Shown here one piece after another: positions 52,415 to 62,117 of a stretch of DNA of 64,000 bases (position 1 is its first letter; each line of letters opens with the position of its first letter). The translations under genes and the position numbers were made by a program. The notes beneath the pieces were generated by a model. The model saw nothing but the letters and a program-made list of their open reading frames with translations. It had not been told where the DNA came from and searched no databases. The stretch comes from Nonlabens sp. (GTDB lineage: Bacteria; Bacteroidota; Bacteroidia; Flavobacteriales; Flavobacteriaceae): contig NZ_JAGYKG010000003.1 in assembly GCF_018401815.1 (NCBI RefSeq), positions 310,001 through 374,000 on the forward strand, read 5' to 3'.

Positions 52415-53412
52415 AAATAGGAATTGTCATATTAAATTGGAATGGAATAGAGTTGCTCAAAACCTATCTATCTAGCGTGGTGGAACACAGTAAAGAACAT
52501 GTAATTTATCTGGCAGACAACGCCTCTACTGACGATTCGATAGAATGGACAACAACTCATTATCCAGAGGTGAAGATTATTGCTATGGAAGAAAATAGGG
52601 GGTATGCAGGTGGGTATAATACAGCTCTAGAAAGCATATCGGAAGAGGTGGTTTGTTTACTCAACAGCGATGTTGCGGTTACTTCTGGCTGGTGTGATGT
52701 AATCGTCTCGAGATTTGTAACCGATTCAAAACTTGCTGCATGCCAGCCTAAAATTCGCGATGATAAAAAGAAAGCGTTTTTTGAATACGCCGGTGCTGCT
52801 GGCGGATTTATAGACCGTTATGCCTACCCGTATTGTAGAGGTCGTCTTTTTGACACCATAGAAAAAGATAGTGGGCAGTACGACGATGTAATTGACTTAG
52901 ACTGGGCGAGTGGTGCCTGTTTGTTTCTAAGGAAAAGCGCTTATTTAAATGTTGGTAGGCTGGATGAAGACTATTTTGCTCATCAAGAAGAAGTTGATTT
53001 ATGCTGGAGGTTGAGGCATGCAGGTTTTGTAATTAGTTACGAGCCACAATCAATTGTATATCATCTGGGAGGAGGTACTTTAAATACATTGCACCCGAGT
53101 AAGTCTTTTTATAATTTTAGAAATTGTCTGTATAATATAGTCAAAAACGATCACTCCAGTTTATGGATAGGAGTTTTGACGATGAGAATGCTTATGGATG
53201 GTATAGCAGCACTAAAATTCCTTAGCGAACTGAAGTTTGCTCATTTTTTGGCAGTACTGAAGGCGCATTTTTATTTTTATAGTCAGCTAGGATCGCTATT
53301 AAAGAAAAGAAAAAGAATAAGAGCATTTGAGCATACTCTAACATTTGGGAACACTAATTTAAGTATCGTCTATCAATACTTTGTAAAAGGAAAGAAGACC
53401 TATCAAAAATAA
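52411..53412 (+). CDS. GT2 glycosyltransferase (rhamnosyltransferase-like)
   Basis: 333 residues with VILNWNGIELLKTYLSSV at the N-terminus, ADNASTDDS, LLNSDVAV (DxD-like) and DWASGACLFLRKSAY, then DEDYFAHQEEVDLCWRLRHAG, the marks of the WbbL-like family 2 branch. It overlaps the upstream stop by 4 nt. Outside the capsule locus, it may act in LPS or a cell-wall glycan. Donor unknown. Confidence 0.9.
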   Translation: MKIGIVILNWNGIELLKTYLSSVVEHSKEHVIYLADNASTDDSIEWTTTHYPEVKIIAMEENRGYAGGYNTALESISEEVVCLLNSDVAVTSGWCDVIVSRFVTDSKLAACQPKIRDDKKKAFFEYAGAAGGFIDRYAYPYCRGRLFDTIEKDSGQYDDVIDLDWASGACLFLRKSAYLNVGRLDEDYFAHQEEVDLCWRLRHAGFVISYEPQSIVYHLGGGTLNTLHPSKSFYNFRNCLYNIVKNDHSSLWIGVLTMRMLMDGIAALKFLSELKFAHFLAVLKAHFYFYSQLGSLLKKRKRIRAFEHTLTFGNTNLSIVYQYFVKGKKTYQK

Positions 53413-53508
53413 CCTGTAATAACTTAAATCCTTGTTAATGATCATGTCTTCTTGTAGGATATTGCTAATTTTGAGTTGTTATTTAACAAACTAAACAACA
53501 ATTATAAA

Positions 53509-54396
53509 ATGAAGAACCTATTTTTAATATTGCTCGCAGGGGGACTTATCGTTTCCTGTGCATCCAAAAAAGATCTTGAAGCAGCGCTTGCAAAACAAAA
53601 AGAAACTAAAGAACTATTAGATACTGCAACAGTAAAATTAAATGCTTGTCTTTCAGATGAAAGAGCAGCAAATGCCCGAATTGAAGGATTTAAAGAACAA
53701 ATTGAAACCCTTAAAAATTCTAATAACGCACTTTTAAGTAATCAAGGGGATCTAGTAACGCTATCTACTACGGGTAGTAGAAATTTAGAGCGTTCTCTAG
53801 AAAGTCTGAAAGAAAAAGATATGCAAATCAGGTCTTTAAACGATGCGATCACCAAAAAGGACAGTGTAACACTAGCTTTAGTGACTAGTTTAAAAAGTTC
53901 TTTAGGTAATTTGCAAGATGAAGATATAAGCGTTAACGTAGAAAAAGGAGTGGTATATATCTCTATTTCTGATAAGTTATTATTTGCTAGTGGTAGTGAT
54001 AAAATTAATGATAAAGCTATTGCTGTTTTAGGTAAAGTAGCCAAAGTAGTAAATGACAAGCCAGAAATCGAAATCATGGTAGAAGGCCATACAGATGACC
54101 AACCTATCTCTTCAGCAAAATTTGCAGATAACTGGGCTTTAAGTACAGCTCGCGCAACTGCTGTTACCAGAGTGTTACAAGAAGACTTTAAAGTTGCCCC
54201 TAAACGCATGACTGCTGCTGGAAGATCGTATTATATGCCAGTTGCTAGTAATGATACTGCCGAAGGTCGTTCTAAAAATAGACGTACCAGAATCGTGGTA
54301 CTTCCGAAGTTAGACCAATTCTTTGATATGGTAGAAAAAGGAATGGAACAAGCAAAAGAAAATGCAAAGAAAGAAACGGAACTAAATAAGAACTAA
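53509..54396 (+). CDS. OmpA-family peptidoglycan-binding lipoprotein
   Basis: 295 residues from the ATG at 53509. A lipobox (GGLIVSC) is followed by a coiled coil (residues ~25-125, rich in Lys/Glu/Leu) and a C-terminal OmpA domain with LLFASGSDKINDKAIAVL, VEGHTDDQPIS and the NDTAEGRSKNRRTRIVV segment that binds diaminopimelate. It tethers the outer membrane to the wall. It has its own terminator. Confidence 0.92.
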   Translation: MKNLFLILLAGGLIVSCASKKDLEAALAKQKETKELLDTATVKLNACLSDERAANARIEGFKEQIETLKNSNNALLSNQGDLVTLSTTGSRNLERSLESLKEKDMQIRSLNDAITKKDSVTLALVTSLKSSLGNLQDEDISVNVEKGVVYISISDKLLFASGSDKINDKAIAVLGKVAKVVNDKPEIEIMVEGHTDDQPISSAKFADNWALSTARATAVTRVLQEDFKVAPKRMTAAGRSYYMPVASNDTAEGRSKNRRTRIVVLPKLDQFFDMVEKGMEQAKENAKKETELNKN

Positions 54397-54417
54397 GCAG
54401 TTCCCACTTGAACTATA

Positions 54418-54446
54418 AAGCACCTGCGTAAGCAGGTGCTTTTTTT
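54418..54446 (+). terminator. Intrinsic terminator of the OmpA lipoprotein gene
   Basis: AGCACCTGC and GCAGGTGCT arms around GTAA, followed by seven T residues, starting 22 nt after the stop codon. Confidence 0.9.
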
Positions 54447-54804
54447 GTAAGCAGTATGTACTCAAATGGGTTTTGAAGCATGCGATCTAAGCGACTAGAA
54501 TGTTGCTTTGATTAAAGCTACATGATCTTCCATAAACTCTTCGTCGTGGACGCTGTAGTTGCACGTCATTATTGGTGCTTCCTTCTTCCTTCTTTACCTC
54601 AGACTTGCAATCCCAATGCTATAGAATGCTGCGATTGGACCAAAAGTAGAAAAAGTACAAGGAAGCAGAAGAATCACCTTAAATTCAAAGCTAAATCAGC
54701 ACGATTAAGCAGTTATAATCGATCAGTGTACCCTTAGACTACCCAAATATTCAATTACAGCTATACATGGTTAGAAAACAGTTCATATCTTCTCATTAAC
54801 TTCT
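54447..54804. other. Gap with a possible decayed 3' gene end
   Basis: No intact gene. On the minus strand a short frame reads IMTCNYSVHDEEFMEDHVAL, then IKATF and a stop near 54495, which has the look of a protein end but stops upstream. It may be a gene remnant; I could not identify the family. The rest shows nothing. Confidence 0.3.
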
Positions 54805-55470
54805 CTATACTAAAGAAAAAATAGCAGCTCCGTATATAGCAAAACGCACAAAACGCAATAAGCCAATTAGAATCCATTGCTTTACCGGGAAACGCAACAT
54901 TCCTGCTACTAGACTCGCCATAGAAAAAGGTAAGGGAAGTAAAGCGCCAACCGCTATAAGTACCCCACCCCATTTTCTAGCCATTACCAGTTGTTTGGCC
55001 ATTTTGACTTCCAGATAATTGTGTAAACTGGGAATCCTTAAGGCTCTTTTACCTATGGAGTAAGAAGTAAAGCCTCCTAAATAAGAAAATAAGGCGATAA
55101 GAAATAAATTTAAAATAGGAGTACTGGTTTCTCCCGCCCAAGCGATAAATAACTCTGGGGGAATCAATCCCAATAGGGTTTCTGACACATAGAAAAAAGC
55201 AAGAACGCCGTAGTCCGGTAATTCTTCAACTGCAAGTTCCAGAAGCCCCATTAATCCACCATCCAAAGCAAAGTGAATAACAATTAGAATACCAACAACA
55301 ACTAATACTGGGGGCATAGATTTCTTGATGCTACTAGTTACAAAACTGTAAAATCCTGTAAGCTTGTAGTATCTGTGAGCACGATCAGGTCTGAACCTAG
55401 TTTTTTTTTGTGTAGTGGACTGTTCCAATTTAGTTATTGTTAAAAACGTAAAATTACCATTTAAACGCAT
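54805..55470 (-). CDS. VTT-domain (DedA-like) membrane protein
   Basis: 221 residues with five or six helices. The centre has FFYVSETLLGLIPPELFIAWAGE and YLGGFTSYSIGKR, and the end ALLPLPFSMASLVAGMLRFPVK, which matches the SNARE-associated/VTT family with its glycine-rich re-entrant loops. Such proteins move or balance membrane lipids such as undecaprenyl phosphate; the assignment here is only to the family. The N-terminal 50 residues are hydrophilic and the start may be further in. Confidence 0.78.
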   Translation of the reverse strand: MRLNGNFTFLTITKLEQSTTQKKTRFRPDRAHRYYKLTGFYSFVTSSIKKSMPPVLVVVGILIVIHFALDGGLMGLLELAVEELPDYGVLAFFYVSETLLGLIPPELFIAWAGETSTPILNLFLIALFSYLGGFTSYSIGKRALRIPSLHNYLEVKMAKQLVMARKWGGVLIAVGALLPLPFSMASLVAGMLRFPVKQWILIGLLRFVRFAIYGAAIFSLV

Positions 55471-55551
55471 TTTAGAGCGTTAAATTCTTATCAATAAAAA
55501 TTATATTAGATTCTTAACACTACACAACCTTTAATACCTTTAGAAAAGGCC

Positions 55552-55559
55552 TATTTTTG
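55552..55559 (+). promoter_or_regulatory. -7 box (TATTTTTG) for the helicase gene
   Basis: TAnnTTTG match 28 nt before the ATG at 55588. Confidence 0.5.
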
Positions 55560-55587
55560 CAAATCTCAAAAATGAAAATCCAGAGCA

Positions 55588-57108
55588 ATGTCGATGAAAA
55601 TTCCTACTGAAATTAAATCCCTATACGATTACCAAGAACGCGATCTGGAAGCGGTTTTTGAACGTATAAAAAATCAACCAGATGATTATAATTTGTTGTA
55701 TCAATTGCCTACTGGTGGTGGTAAAACAGTTATTTTTTCTGAAATGGTGCGCCGGTACATTAGAGAAACCGGCAAAAAGGTGGTGATATTAACCCACCGT
55801 ATTGAACTCTGTAAGCAAACTTCTAAAATGCTTAACGGTTTTAATGTAAAAAATAAGGTCATTAATTCTAAAGTAAAAGAACTTGACGATCAAAAAGAAT
55901 ACGATTGTTTTGTAGCTATGGTAGAAACCTTAAACAACCGTATTCAAGACGATAAATTGAAATTGGACGATATAGGTCTGGTCATTATTGATGAAGCTCA
56001 CTACAACAGTTTTAGAAAGTTATTTAAATACTTTGATCACTGTTTTATGTTAGGGGTGACAGCGACACCATTGAGTTCTAACTTTAAGTTGCCTATGAAG
56101 GACAACTATAAAGAACTAATAGTGGGTAATAGCATCACTTCACTGGTAGAACAAGGATTTCTTGCTCAAGCTGTTACGCATACTTACGATGTAGGCCTAA
56201 GTGGACTTACTATAGGAATGAATGGAGACTATACCGTCAAAAGTAGTGAGAAACTCTACACAGCAGTAACCATGCAGGATAAGCTAGTACAGTCGTACAA
56301 TGAAGTAGCAAAGGGTAAAAAAACCTTAATCTTCAATAATGGTATCAGAACCAGTATTGAGGTAGAAGAAACCTTTAGACGTGCCGGAATAGAGGTAAAG
56401 CACTTGGATAATACTAATACCAAAGAAGAGCGTAAAGAGATCCTGAGATGGTTTAGGGATAAGCCAGATGCCGTTCTTACTTCTGTTAGTATTCTAACTA
56501 CTGGTTTTGATGAGCCTAGTGTGGAATGCATTATTTTAAATAGAGCAACCAAATCCCTCACTCTTTATTATCAAATGATAGGTCGTGGCTCTCGTATTCT
56601 TGAAAATAAAAAGGAATTCCAAATTATAGATTTAGGTAATAACGTGGCTCGTTTCGGTTTATGGAATGAACCTATAGATTGGCAGCAAGTATTTAGGTCT
56701 CCAGATTTCTATGTAGAAAATATTGTTTCAGATGAAGAGATAGAACGCAACTTTGTTTACAAAATGCCGGAAGCCATCAAAGCCGAGTTTCCCAATACCA
56801 AAGATTTTACCTTTGATATCAAAGGAGCGTATAAACGCATTACCAAAGAAAACAGAAAGTCCAAGGATGTACTTGACGAATCCATCGCACAGCACGTACA
56901 ATGGTGTATCGAAAATAGTGAAGATGTTTTTGACGCACGTATTCTAGCAAAATTGCTTAAGGAAGATATTAAAGACCGAATACGAAGATATGCTTACTGC
57001 ATTATTAATAACACTAATAATTATAAAGACTGGTTGGAAGAGGATTATTACCGCCGCTTAAGAATGGCGATACAACAAGAGTTTGCAGGGATAGAGACAG
57101 ATGCATAA
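55588..57108 (+). CDS. DEAD/DEAH-box helicase (SF2)
   Basis: 506 residues. LYQLPTGGGKTVIFSEM is Walker A (motif I), ILTHRIELC is motif Ia, IIDEAHYN is motif II, GVTATP is motif III, and LTSVSILTTGFDEPSVECII with QMIGRGSR form motifs V and VI. It resembles the RecQ-distant SSL2/type III-like helicases found alone in Bacteroidota. It has its own promoter box and no restriction or methylase partner. Substrate unknown, most likely DNA repair. A second in-frame ATG lies two codons in. Confidence 0.88.
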   Translation: MSMKIPTEIKSLYDYQERDLEAVFERIKNQPDDYNLLYQLPTGGGKTVIFSEMVRRYIRETGKKVVILTHRIELCKQTSKMLNGFNVKNKVINSKVKELDDQKEYDCFVAMVETLNNRIQDDKLKLDDIGLVIIDEAHYNSFRKLFKYFDHCFMLGVTATPLSSNFKLPMKDNYKELIVGNSITSLVEQGFLAQAVTHTYDVGLSGLTIGMNGDYTVKSSEKLYTAVTMQDKLVQSYNEVAKGKKTLIFNNGIRTSIEVEETFRRAGIEVKHLDNTNTKEERKEILRWFRDKPDAVLTSVSILTTGFDEPSVECIILNRATKSLTLYYQMIGRGSRILENKKEFQIIDLGNNVARFGLWNEPIDWQQVFRSPDFYVENIVSDEEIERNFVYKMPEAIKAEFPNTKDFTFDIKGAYKRITKENRKSKDVLDESIAQHVQWCIENSEDVFDARILAKLLKEDIKDRIRRYAYCIINNTNNYKDWLEEDYYRRLRMAIQQEFAGIETDA

Positions 57109-57125
57109 CAACCTCATTGTTGCGT

Positions 57126-57139
57126 GCTTTCGCGAAAGC
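57126..57139. repeat. GCTTTCGCGAAAGC palindrome, copy 8
   Basis: Exact copy 17 nt after the helicase stop codon, in non-coding DNA. Confidence 0.9.
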
Positions 57140-57212
57140 GAGACCCTGATCCATCAATACTGACAAGTTGTATAGGTTTTCTGCCCCTTCATTCTTCATT
57201 AAAAGGACTAGT

Positions 57213-57244
57213 AAAAAGCGCTTCCCTGAAGGAAGCGCTTTTTT
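57213..57244. terminator. Bidirectional terminator between helicase and peptidase genes
   Basis: AAAAAGCGCTTCC and GGAAGCGCTTTTT arms around CTGAA, with A and T runs on both sides, between two converging genes. Confidence 0.9.
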
Positions 57245-57266
57245 AATATGGTATAAATAGAATGGA

Positions 57267-58325
57267 TTAGTTAAGTGCTGGACGTTGGTCTGCATTTGCG
57301 ACATCCCATGCAGTTACGAATATTAATTTTATTCTTTTTTGGTACAACTCGTATTCAATTTTGTCAGGCGTGTCTGTAGCTTTGTGATAATCTTCATGAA
57401 CTCCGTTGAAATAGAATATTACAGGAACATTATTTTTAGCAAAATTGTAATGATCGCTTCGATAGTAAAAACGGTTGGGGTCATTTTTACCATTATAAGT
57501 ATAGTCCAATCTTAGATTCACAGATTTTTTATTTGCTGCTTCAGAGATATCATGTAAGTCTTGAGAAAGCATATCACTACCGATCAAATAAATATAGTTT
57601 GGGTCATCTTTTTGGTCAGGATCTATGCGGCCTATCATATCAATATTAAGATCAGCAATCGTATGTTCCATTGAATAAACAGGGTTATCAGCATAAAAAG
57701 CACTTCCCTTAAGACCTATTTCTTCTCCAGTAACATGTAAAAAAAGTATCGACCTTCTAGGTCCATAGCCGTCATTGACCGCTTGCTTAAATGCTTCTGC
57801 TAGTTCCAGGAGGGCTATCGTACCACTACCATCATCATCAGCTCCATTAAACACTTGACCATCTTCCATTCCGACGTGATCAAGGTGGGCAGAAATCACC
57901 AATACTTCATCTGGAAATTCTCTACCTTCTATAAAAGCCAATACATTTTCAGAAGAAAGTTCTGGCTTTCCAAAAGCCTTTCCAGGCACTACTTGAAAAT
58001 AAGCACCATAAGGAGCACCTCCTGCAACCCCCATTTTCTTGTATTGATCTCTTAAATAATTTACGGCTCTTTTCTGTCCTGGACTACCCGTATAACGTCC
58101 CTCCATTTCATCACTGGCGTAGTAATACAGTTGTTCCTTTAATTCTTCTACGGTAATGGTATTGGCATAATCCATGACCTCTACTTGAGAATAATCGAGT
58201 ACTGATTTACTAGGGCCCGTTACAGAAGCACTTGTACTCGGCTTAATGTCTTTAGTTTTTATGCCTTTACATCCTATAAATAGGCTGATTGACATAATGC
58301 TGATTATGATGTATTTAAAATTCAC
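57267..58325 (-). CDS. M28-family zinc aminopeptidase lipoprotein
   Basis: 352 residues with a lipobox (LFIGC). Di-zinc ligands are present: His and Asp around VISAHLDHVG and GADDDGSGT, Glu pair in HVTGEEIGLKG, Asp in LNIDMIGRIDP and the last His in YYRSDHYNFAK. It is a secreted or outer-membrane-linked peptidase that trims peptides. It lies 24 nt downstream of the CarboxypepD_reg-like gene on the same strand. Substrate unknown. Confidence 0.92.
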   Translation of the reverse strand: MNFKYIIISIMSISLFIGCKGIKTKDIKPSTSASVTGPSKSVLDYSQVEVMDYANTITVEELKEQLYYYASDEMEGRYTGSPGQKRAVNYLRDQYKKMGVAGGAPYGAYFQVVPGKAFGKPELSSENVLAFIEGREFPDEVLVISAHLDHVGMEDGQVFNGADDDGSGTIALLELAEAFKQAVNDGYGPRRSILFLHVTGEEIGLKGSAFYADNPVYSMEHTIADLNIDMIGRIDPDQKDDPNYIYLIGSDMLSQDLHDISEAANKKSVNLRLDYTYNGKNDPNRFYYRSDHYNFAKNNVPVIFYFNGVHEDYHKATDTPDKIEYELYQKRIKLIFVTAWDVANADQRPALN

Positions 58326-58349
58326 GGATTGTTTTTATTGAGGTTATTT

Positions 58350-59156
58350 TTAATTTTTGTCTTTCGAGGTCTTTAATACTTTATATTCTTCGTAGCATTC
58401 ACTTATGGCATCTAGAATCTGCAAATCGTTTGCGGTTTCAATAAACTGCTTAGAGTACTGACAATTTCTTAAAATAGCATCTATATCTACTTTGTCCAAT
58501 TGCAGCAAGTTCATTAGTGTTTCTCGGTCGTATTTGCTTTGTAATAAAGTTCTAATTTCGTCTTGTTCTTTGACCTGACGTAATTTACGCATGGATTGCC
58601 CCTTTTTTCCAAAAGTATTATATAAGAAATCTGCCGGATTAAAAACACTTTCTAGTACTTGCGTTATTGCACCTGGCTCGCTGTCACCAGCTTCATAACC
58701 TTTTGGCAACCCACTTATTTTGTACCTTCTCGTCGCGTAGATAGGAGCGCGTTTAGCATCTATTTCAAGAAATCCGGTCAAGGAGGTCTCGGTAACAGTA
58801 ACTTCGTCTAAAGCAATTCCTTTTTCAGTCATGGAGATGGTGACATTACCAAATTTGAGCCAGTCTTCTGTAACTCTTACGTTGATGGTTTCAAACCCTA
58901 AATAAGATAAATAAAGAGTATCGTTAACTTTGGCAGCAATTTTAAAAAGTCCCTCTTTAGTGGTTGAGGTTCCTTTGATTTGATTGAGGTTTACAATATT
59001 AACATTCTCTAGGATGGAATTGTCTTTGGCGTTGAGGACTTTTCCATTGACAACGCTGCTAATCGCCTCTGCGGGTTTTTGATTTTTATCTTGAGCCTTA
59101 CCCAGCGTAAGGGACAAAGAAAATAATAACAACGCAATGTAGTAATGTAATTTCAT
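58350..59156 (-). CDS. CarboxypepD_reg-like domain protein
   Basis: 268 residues with a signal peptide (YIALLLFSLSLTLGKAQ) and a CarboxypepD_reg-like beta-sandwich (VNGKVLNAKDNSILENVNIV to LYLSYLGFETINVRV) at residues 35-115. The C-terminal half (LLQLDKVDIDAILRNCQYSK) is helical and unassigned. Such proteins occur in the periplasm or outer membrane. The function is unknown. Confidence 0.8.
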   Translation of the reverse strand: MKLHYYIALLLFSLSLTLGKAQDKNQKPAEAISSVVNGKVLNAKDNSILENVNIVNLNQIKGTSTTKEGLFKIAAKVNDTLYLSYLGFETINVRVTEDWLKFGNVTISMTEKGIALDEVTVTETSLTGFLEIDAKRAPIYATRRYKISGLPKGYEAGDSEPGAITQVLESVFNPADFLYNTFGKKGQSMRKLRQVKEQDEIRTLLQSKYDRETLMNLLQLDKVDIDAILRNCQYSKQFIETANDLQILDAISECYEEYKVLKTSKDKN

Positions 59157-59204
59157 AGAATTATAAAAATAAACTAAAGCACTTATTTAATAGGCTTTTA
59201 TCAT

Positions 59205-59783
59205 TTAATTAACATCTCTCAAATAGGCAATAAGCTGGAACAAAGCCTTAGCTCTATGGCTTATCGCACCTTTTTCGGTTTGTGACATTTCGGCAAAGGA
59301 TTGGTGAAAACCTTTCGGTTGGAATATTGGATCGTACCCGAAGCCTTGACTTCCTTTTTTCTCTTTTAAAATGCTTCCTTCACAAATGCCTTCAAACAAT
59401 GTCTGTTTATGGTTCAAATCTAAGGCAATAGCAGTAACAAATCTCGCGTCTCTATGGTTATTGTCTGTTAACTTTTCTAACAATAAATTCATGTTGTCCT
59501 CGCTATTCTTGCCTTCACCAGCGTATCTAGCACTATAAACTCCTGGTTCTCCACCTAATGCATCTACTAGAAGTCCTGTGTCATCTGCAAAAATGGGCAG
59601 GTCATAGTATTTTTTTAAATACGCTACTTTTTGAATGGCGTTTCCTGCAATGGTGCCAGAAGTTTCTGGTATGTCTTCTTCAAAACCCAAATCTTGGAGG
59701 CTTATTAATGTGATGTGAGAAGGCATCAAAGCCTGTACTTCTAATAATTTATTCTGATTGTGTGTGGCAAAAATAAGCTCCAT
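59205..59783 (-). CDS. rdgB: Non-canonical purine NTP pyrophosphatase (RdgB/HAM1)
   Basis: 192 residues with the family N-terminus ELIFATHNQNKLLEVQAL, then ETSGTIAGNAIQKVAYL, IFADDTGLLVDALGG, PGVYSARYAGEG and the C-terminal QGFGYDPIF and AISHRAKAL. It hydrolyses dITP and XTP to keep them out of DNA. The start sits 3 nt from the stop of the upstream esterase gene. Confidence 0.95.
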   Translation of the reverse strand: MELIFATHNQNKLLEVQALMPSHITLISLQDLGFEEDIPETSGTIAGNAIQKVAYLKKYYDLPIFADDTGLLVDALGGEPGVYSARYAGEGKNSEDNMNLLLEKLTDNNHRDARFVTAIALDLNHKQTLFEGICEGSILKEKKGSQGFGYDPIFQPKGFHQSFAEMSQTEKGAISHRAKALFQLIAYLRDVN

Positions 59784-59785
59784 AA

Positions 59786-60430
59786 TTACAAAGTTTTAGC
59801 GATTTTTTTAATAAGCGGGACGTGAACTACGTGTTTTATTTTAGGTCGATACAACTCACAATCTGTTCCAAAAAGGAGTTCTATTTTTTCTTTTTCTCTT
59901 TTTGTAATAGTACCGGTAGAATATTCATCGTTTGTTCCAGCGATGTGTATGAACCTAGAACAATACTTTTTAAAATGTGCACCATCCTCTGATGTTAGCT
60001 CTTCAGGAATACTGCCGCTGTGCAATAGGAGTGCTTTGACTGGCTGGAGGTAACTCTTTAAAAAGCGCATAGCAATAGATACGCCTTGCGAGTAACCAAA
60101 AAGAACTATACGTGGATCTCCTACGAGGTTTTCAGCGGCTAGCACCCCGTGGATGTACTCCAAGTTATTGTTCATTTCTCGAGCGGTATCAACCCTAGTT
60201 AACCAGCAAGCACCTACGTGTTTAAAATCAGATCCTATATACGATTTTGACGGTGCTTGAAGCACGATTACAAAATTGTCTTGAGCATGAAGACCTTCCA
60301 AATAGCGCTTGAAATACGCAGCTAAATATCCTAAGCCATGAAAGCAAATCCAGATATTTTTTGTCTTTTCTGTGAGTTCAAAAAGAGTCTCATAGGAATT
60401 AGTATGCGTATAGGAAACTGTTTTTACCAT
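59786..60430 (-). CDS. Alpha/beta hydrolase (phospholipase/carboxylesterase type)
   Basis: 214 residues. WICFHGLGYLAAYFKRYL holds the oxyanion region, VLFGYSQGVSIAMRFL the GxSxG nucleophile elbow, and the C-terminus has Asp (HIAGTNDEYS) and His (KHVVHVPLI) at the triad positions. It is a small cytoplasmic esterase, substrate unknown. It is co-oriented with rdgB. Confidence 0.83.
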   Translation of the reverse strand: MVKTVSYTHTNSYETLFELTEKTKNIWICFHGLGYLAAYFKRYLEGLHAQDNFVIVLQAPSKSYIGSDFKHVGACWLTRVDTAREMNNNLEYIHGVLAAENLVGDPRIVLFGYSQGVSIAMRFLKSYLQPVKALLLHSGSIPEELTSEDGAHFKKYCSRFIHIAGTNDEYSTGTITKREKEKIELLFGTDCELYRPKIKHVVHVPLIKKIAKTL

Positions 60431-60608
60431 TATGCTGCCATTTATTTTTAAATTGATAAAATTGAGATGTTTGCTTTTGATGCCGATATCTAAAGAAACC
60501 TCAGCTTATACGATACTTTGTTTTCTATTAGTGCTAAAAAACGGTACTTGTAGACCTTTTATTTTTCAGGAAATTCAAACAATAAATACGTATTCTTTTA
60601 GGATGGCT

Positions 60609-60616
60609 TATTTTTG
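60609..60616 (+). promoter_or_regulatory. -7 box (TATTTTTG) for the thioesterase-menF genes
   Basis: TAnnTTTG match ending 8 nt before the ATG at 60625, implying a very short leader. Confidence 0.55.
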
Positions 60617-60624
60617 GTAAAGAT

Positions 60625-61038
60625 ATGGACAAAGAAAAGATACTACAGCGTTGTAATGCTATAAGTCGCAATACGCTAATGGAAACCCTAAATATTGATT
60701 TTGTAGACGTAGGAGATGATTTTCTAACTGCTCGAATGCCGGTTACTTCAAAAGTGCATCAACCAGATGGCGTGCTGCACGGAGGTGCTAGTGTAGCGTT
60801 AGCAGAGTCGGTTGGAAGTGCTGCAAGTTATTTGTTCTTAGATACTGATCATTTTACCGTTCGCGGTCTAGAGATTAGTGCCAACCACACCCGGTCTAAA
60901 AAGGATGGCCACGTATTTGCGACAGCTCGTTTCTTGCACAAAGGCAGAACAACTCAGCTTTGGGAAATCAGAATTACAGATGAAGAAGACAAGCTTATTT
61001 CTATCTGTAAATTGACGACTATAGCTTTGAGAAAATAA
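60625..61038 (+). CDS. Hotdog-fold thioesterase (PaaI/MenI type)
   Basis: 137 residues with VHQPDGVLHGGASVALAESVGSAA, which carries the catalytic Glu and the HGG motif of the hotdog family, and ISANHTRSKKDGHVFATARF. Next to menF and menD it is likely the DHNA-CoA thioesterase of menaquinone synthesis (MenI); a phenylacetyl-type thioesterase is the alternative. Confidence 0.9.
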   Translation: MDKEKILQRCNAISRNTLMETLNIDFVDVGDDFLTARMPVTSKVHQPDGVLHGGASVALAESVGSAASYLFLDTDHFTVRGLEISANHTRSKKDGHVFATARFLHKGRTTQLWEIRITDEEDKLISICKLTTIALRK

Positions 61039-61068
61039 CAGAATTTTTAACCTTTATTTCTTTACCGC

Positions 61069-62112
61069 TTGCGCGAAAATTTATTCCCATACCTGGCTGA
61101 TTTACTGGAAAAACAACTGCCATTCTTATTACTAAGAACTGCCAACACCCATCGCGTGCGAGTTGTTTCACAACGCGATCAAAAGTGGTATACTACAGCA
61201 CCTGACAATATGACTTATGCTGTTTTTTCTGAATTCCAAAAATCTGAAAATCAGGTGTTTATTATCGCTGAAGATGATCAATACTTTACTATAAATAATA
61301 ATCAATCGCCAGCAGTTCAAGAAATCAATAGGCTCGATTTAATGGAAGAAGTGGAGCAACATCGGTACGTAAAACTGGTTGAAAAAGCAGTAACGATGTT
61401 GAAAGATACGCCTTTGAAAAAGGTGGTACTTTCGCGTAAGCAACGCTTTTTAAAAAAAGCTTCCGATTTAAAAATTCTTTCGAATTTATTAAATCAGTAT
61501 ATGGAAGCTAATTGTTATTTTTTTTACCACCCTCAAGTGGGAAAATGGATGGGCGCTACACCAGAAGTATTGCTAAGCGTAAAAGACGGGAAACTACAAA
61601 CGATGTCACTAGCAGGAACAGCCATATATAAAGAAAATCACCTGCATCATTGGGGTAAAAAAGAACTACAAGAACAAGAATTGGTCACAGACTTTATTAT
61701 TGATCACCTCCATAAAAAGGGTGCGAAAGACATTCGTAAATCAGAAGTAACCACGGTTCAAGCAGGTAACCTGATACATTTACGTACTGATATTAGCGCC
61801 TCTGTTTCTGCAGAAGATTCCAGTAATTTTATAGATGCTTTACACCCAACTCCTGCAGTGTGTGGGATGCCTAGAAATCAAGCATTGAAGTTTATTCTGC
61901 AGCATGAAAACTACGAGCGTTCTTTCTATACTGGATATTTAGGTATTGTGGATGAATGCACAGCAAATTATTTTGTGAATTTAAGATGCATGCAACTCTA
62001 TGACCAAGAGGTCGACCTTTATGTAGGAGGCGGGGTTACTGCTTCAAGTAATCCACAAGCAGAATACGAGGAGACCGTGAATAAATTACTTACAATGAAA
62101 AAAGTATTATAA
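61069..62112 (+). CDS. menF: Isochorismate synthase
   Basis: 347 residues of the chorismate-binding family. KVVLSRKQRFL, FYHPQVGKWMGATPEVLL, TMSLAGTA, HPTPAVCGMPRNQALKFI and FYTGYLGIVDE cover the active site. It makes isochorismate for MenD. There is no ATG before residue ~45 of the family fold: the frame is open only from 61051 (TAA at 61048), so TTG at 61069 (LRENLFPYLADLLE) is the most likely start. That start lies in a partial match to the 14-bp palindrome. Confidence 0.9.
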   Translation: MRENLFPYLADLLEKQLPFLLLRTANTHRVRVVSQRDQKWYTTAPDNMTYAVFSEFQKSENQVFIIAEDDQYFTINNNQSPAVQEINRLDLMEEVEQHRYVKLVEKAVTMLKDTPLKKVVLSRKQRFLKKASDLKILSNLLNQYMEANCYFFYHPQVGKWMGATPEVLLSVKDGKLQTMSLAGTAIYKENHLHHWGKKELQEQELVTDFIIDHLHKKGAKDIRKSEVTTVQAGNLIHLRTDISASVSAEDSSNFIDALHPTPAVCGMPRNQALKFILQHENYERSFYTGYLGIVDECTANYFVNLRCMQLYDQEVDLYVGGGVTASSNPQAEYEETVNKLLTMKKVL

Positions 62113-62117
62113 ATTAC

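Noticed and set aside
51968..57108. Restriction or defence system made from the HsdR_N protein and the helicase
   Set aside because: They are 3 kb apart with unrelated genes between, have separate promoters, and no methylase or specificity gene is present.
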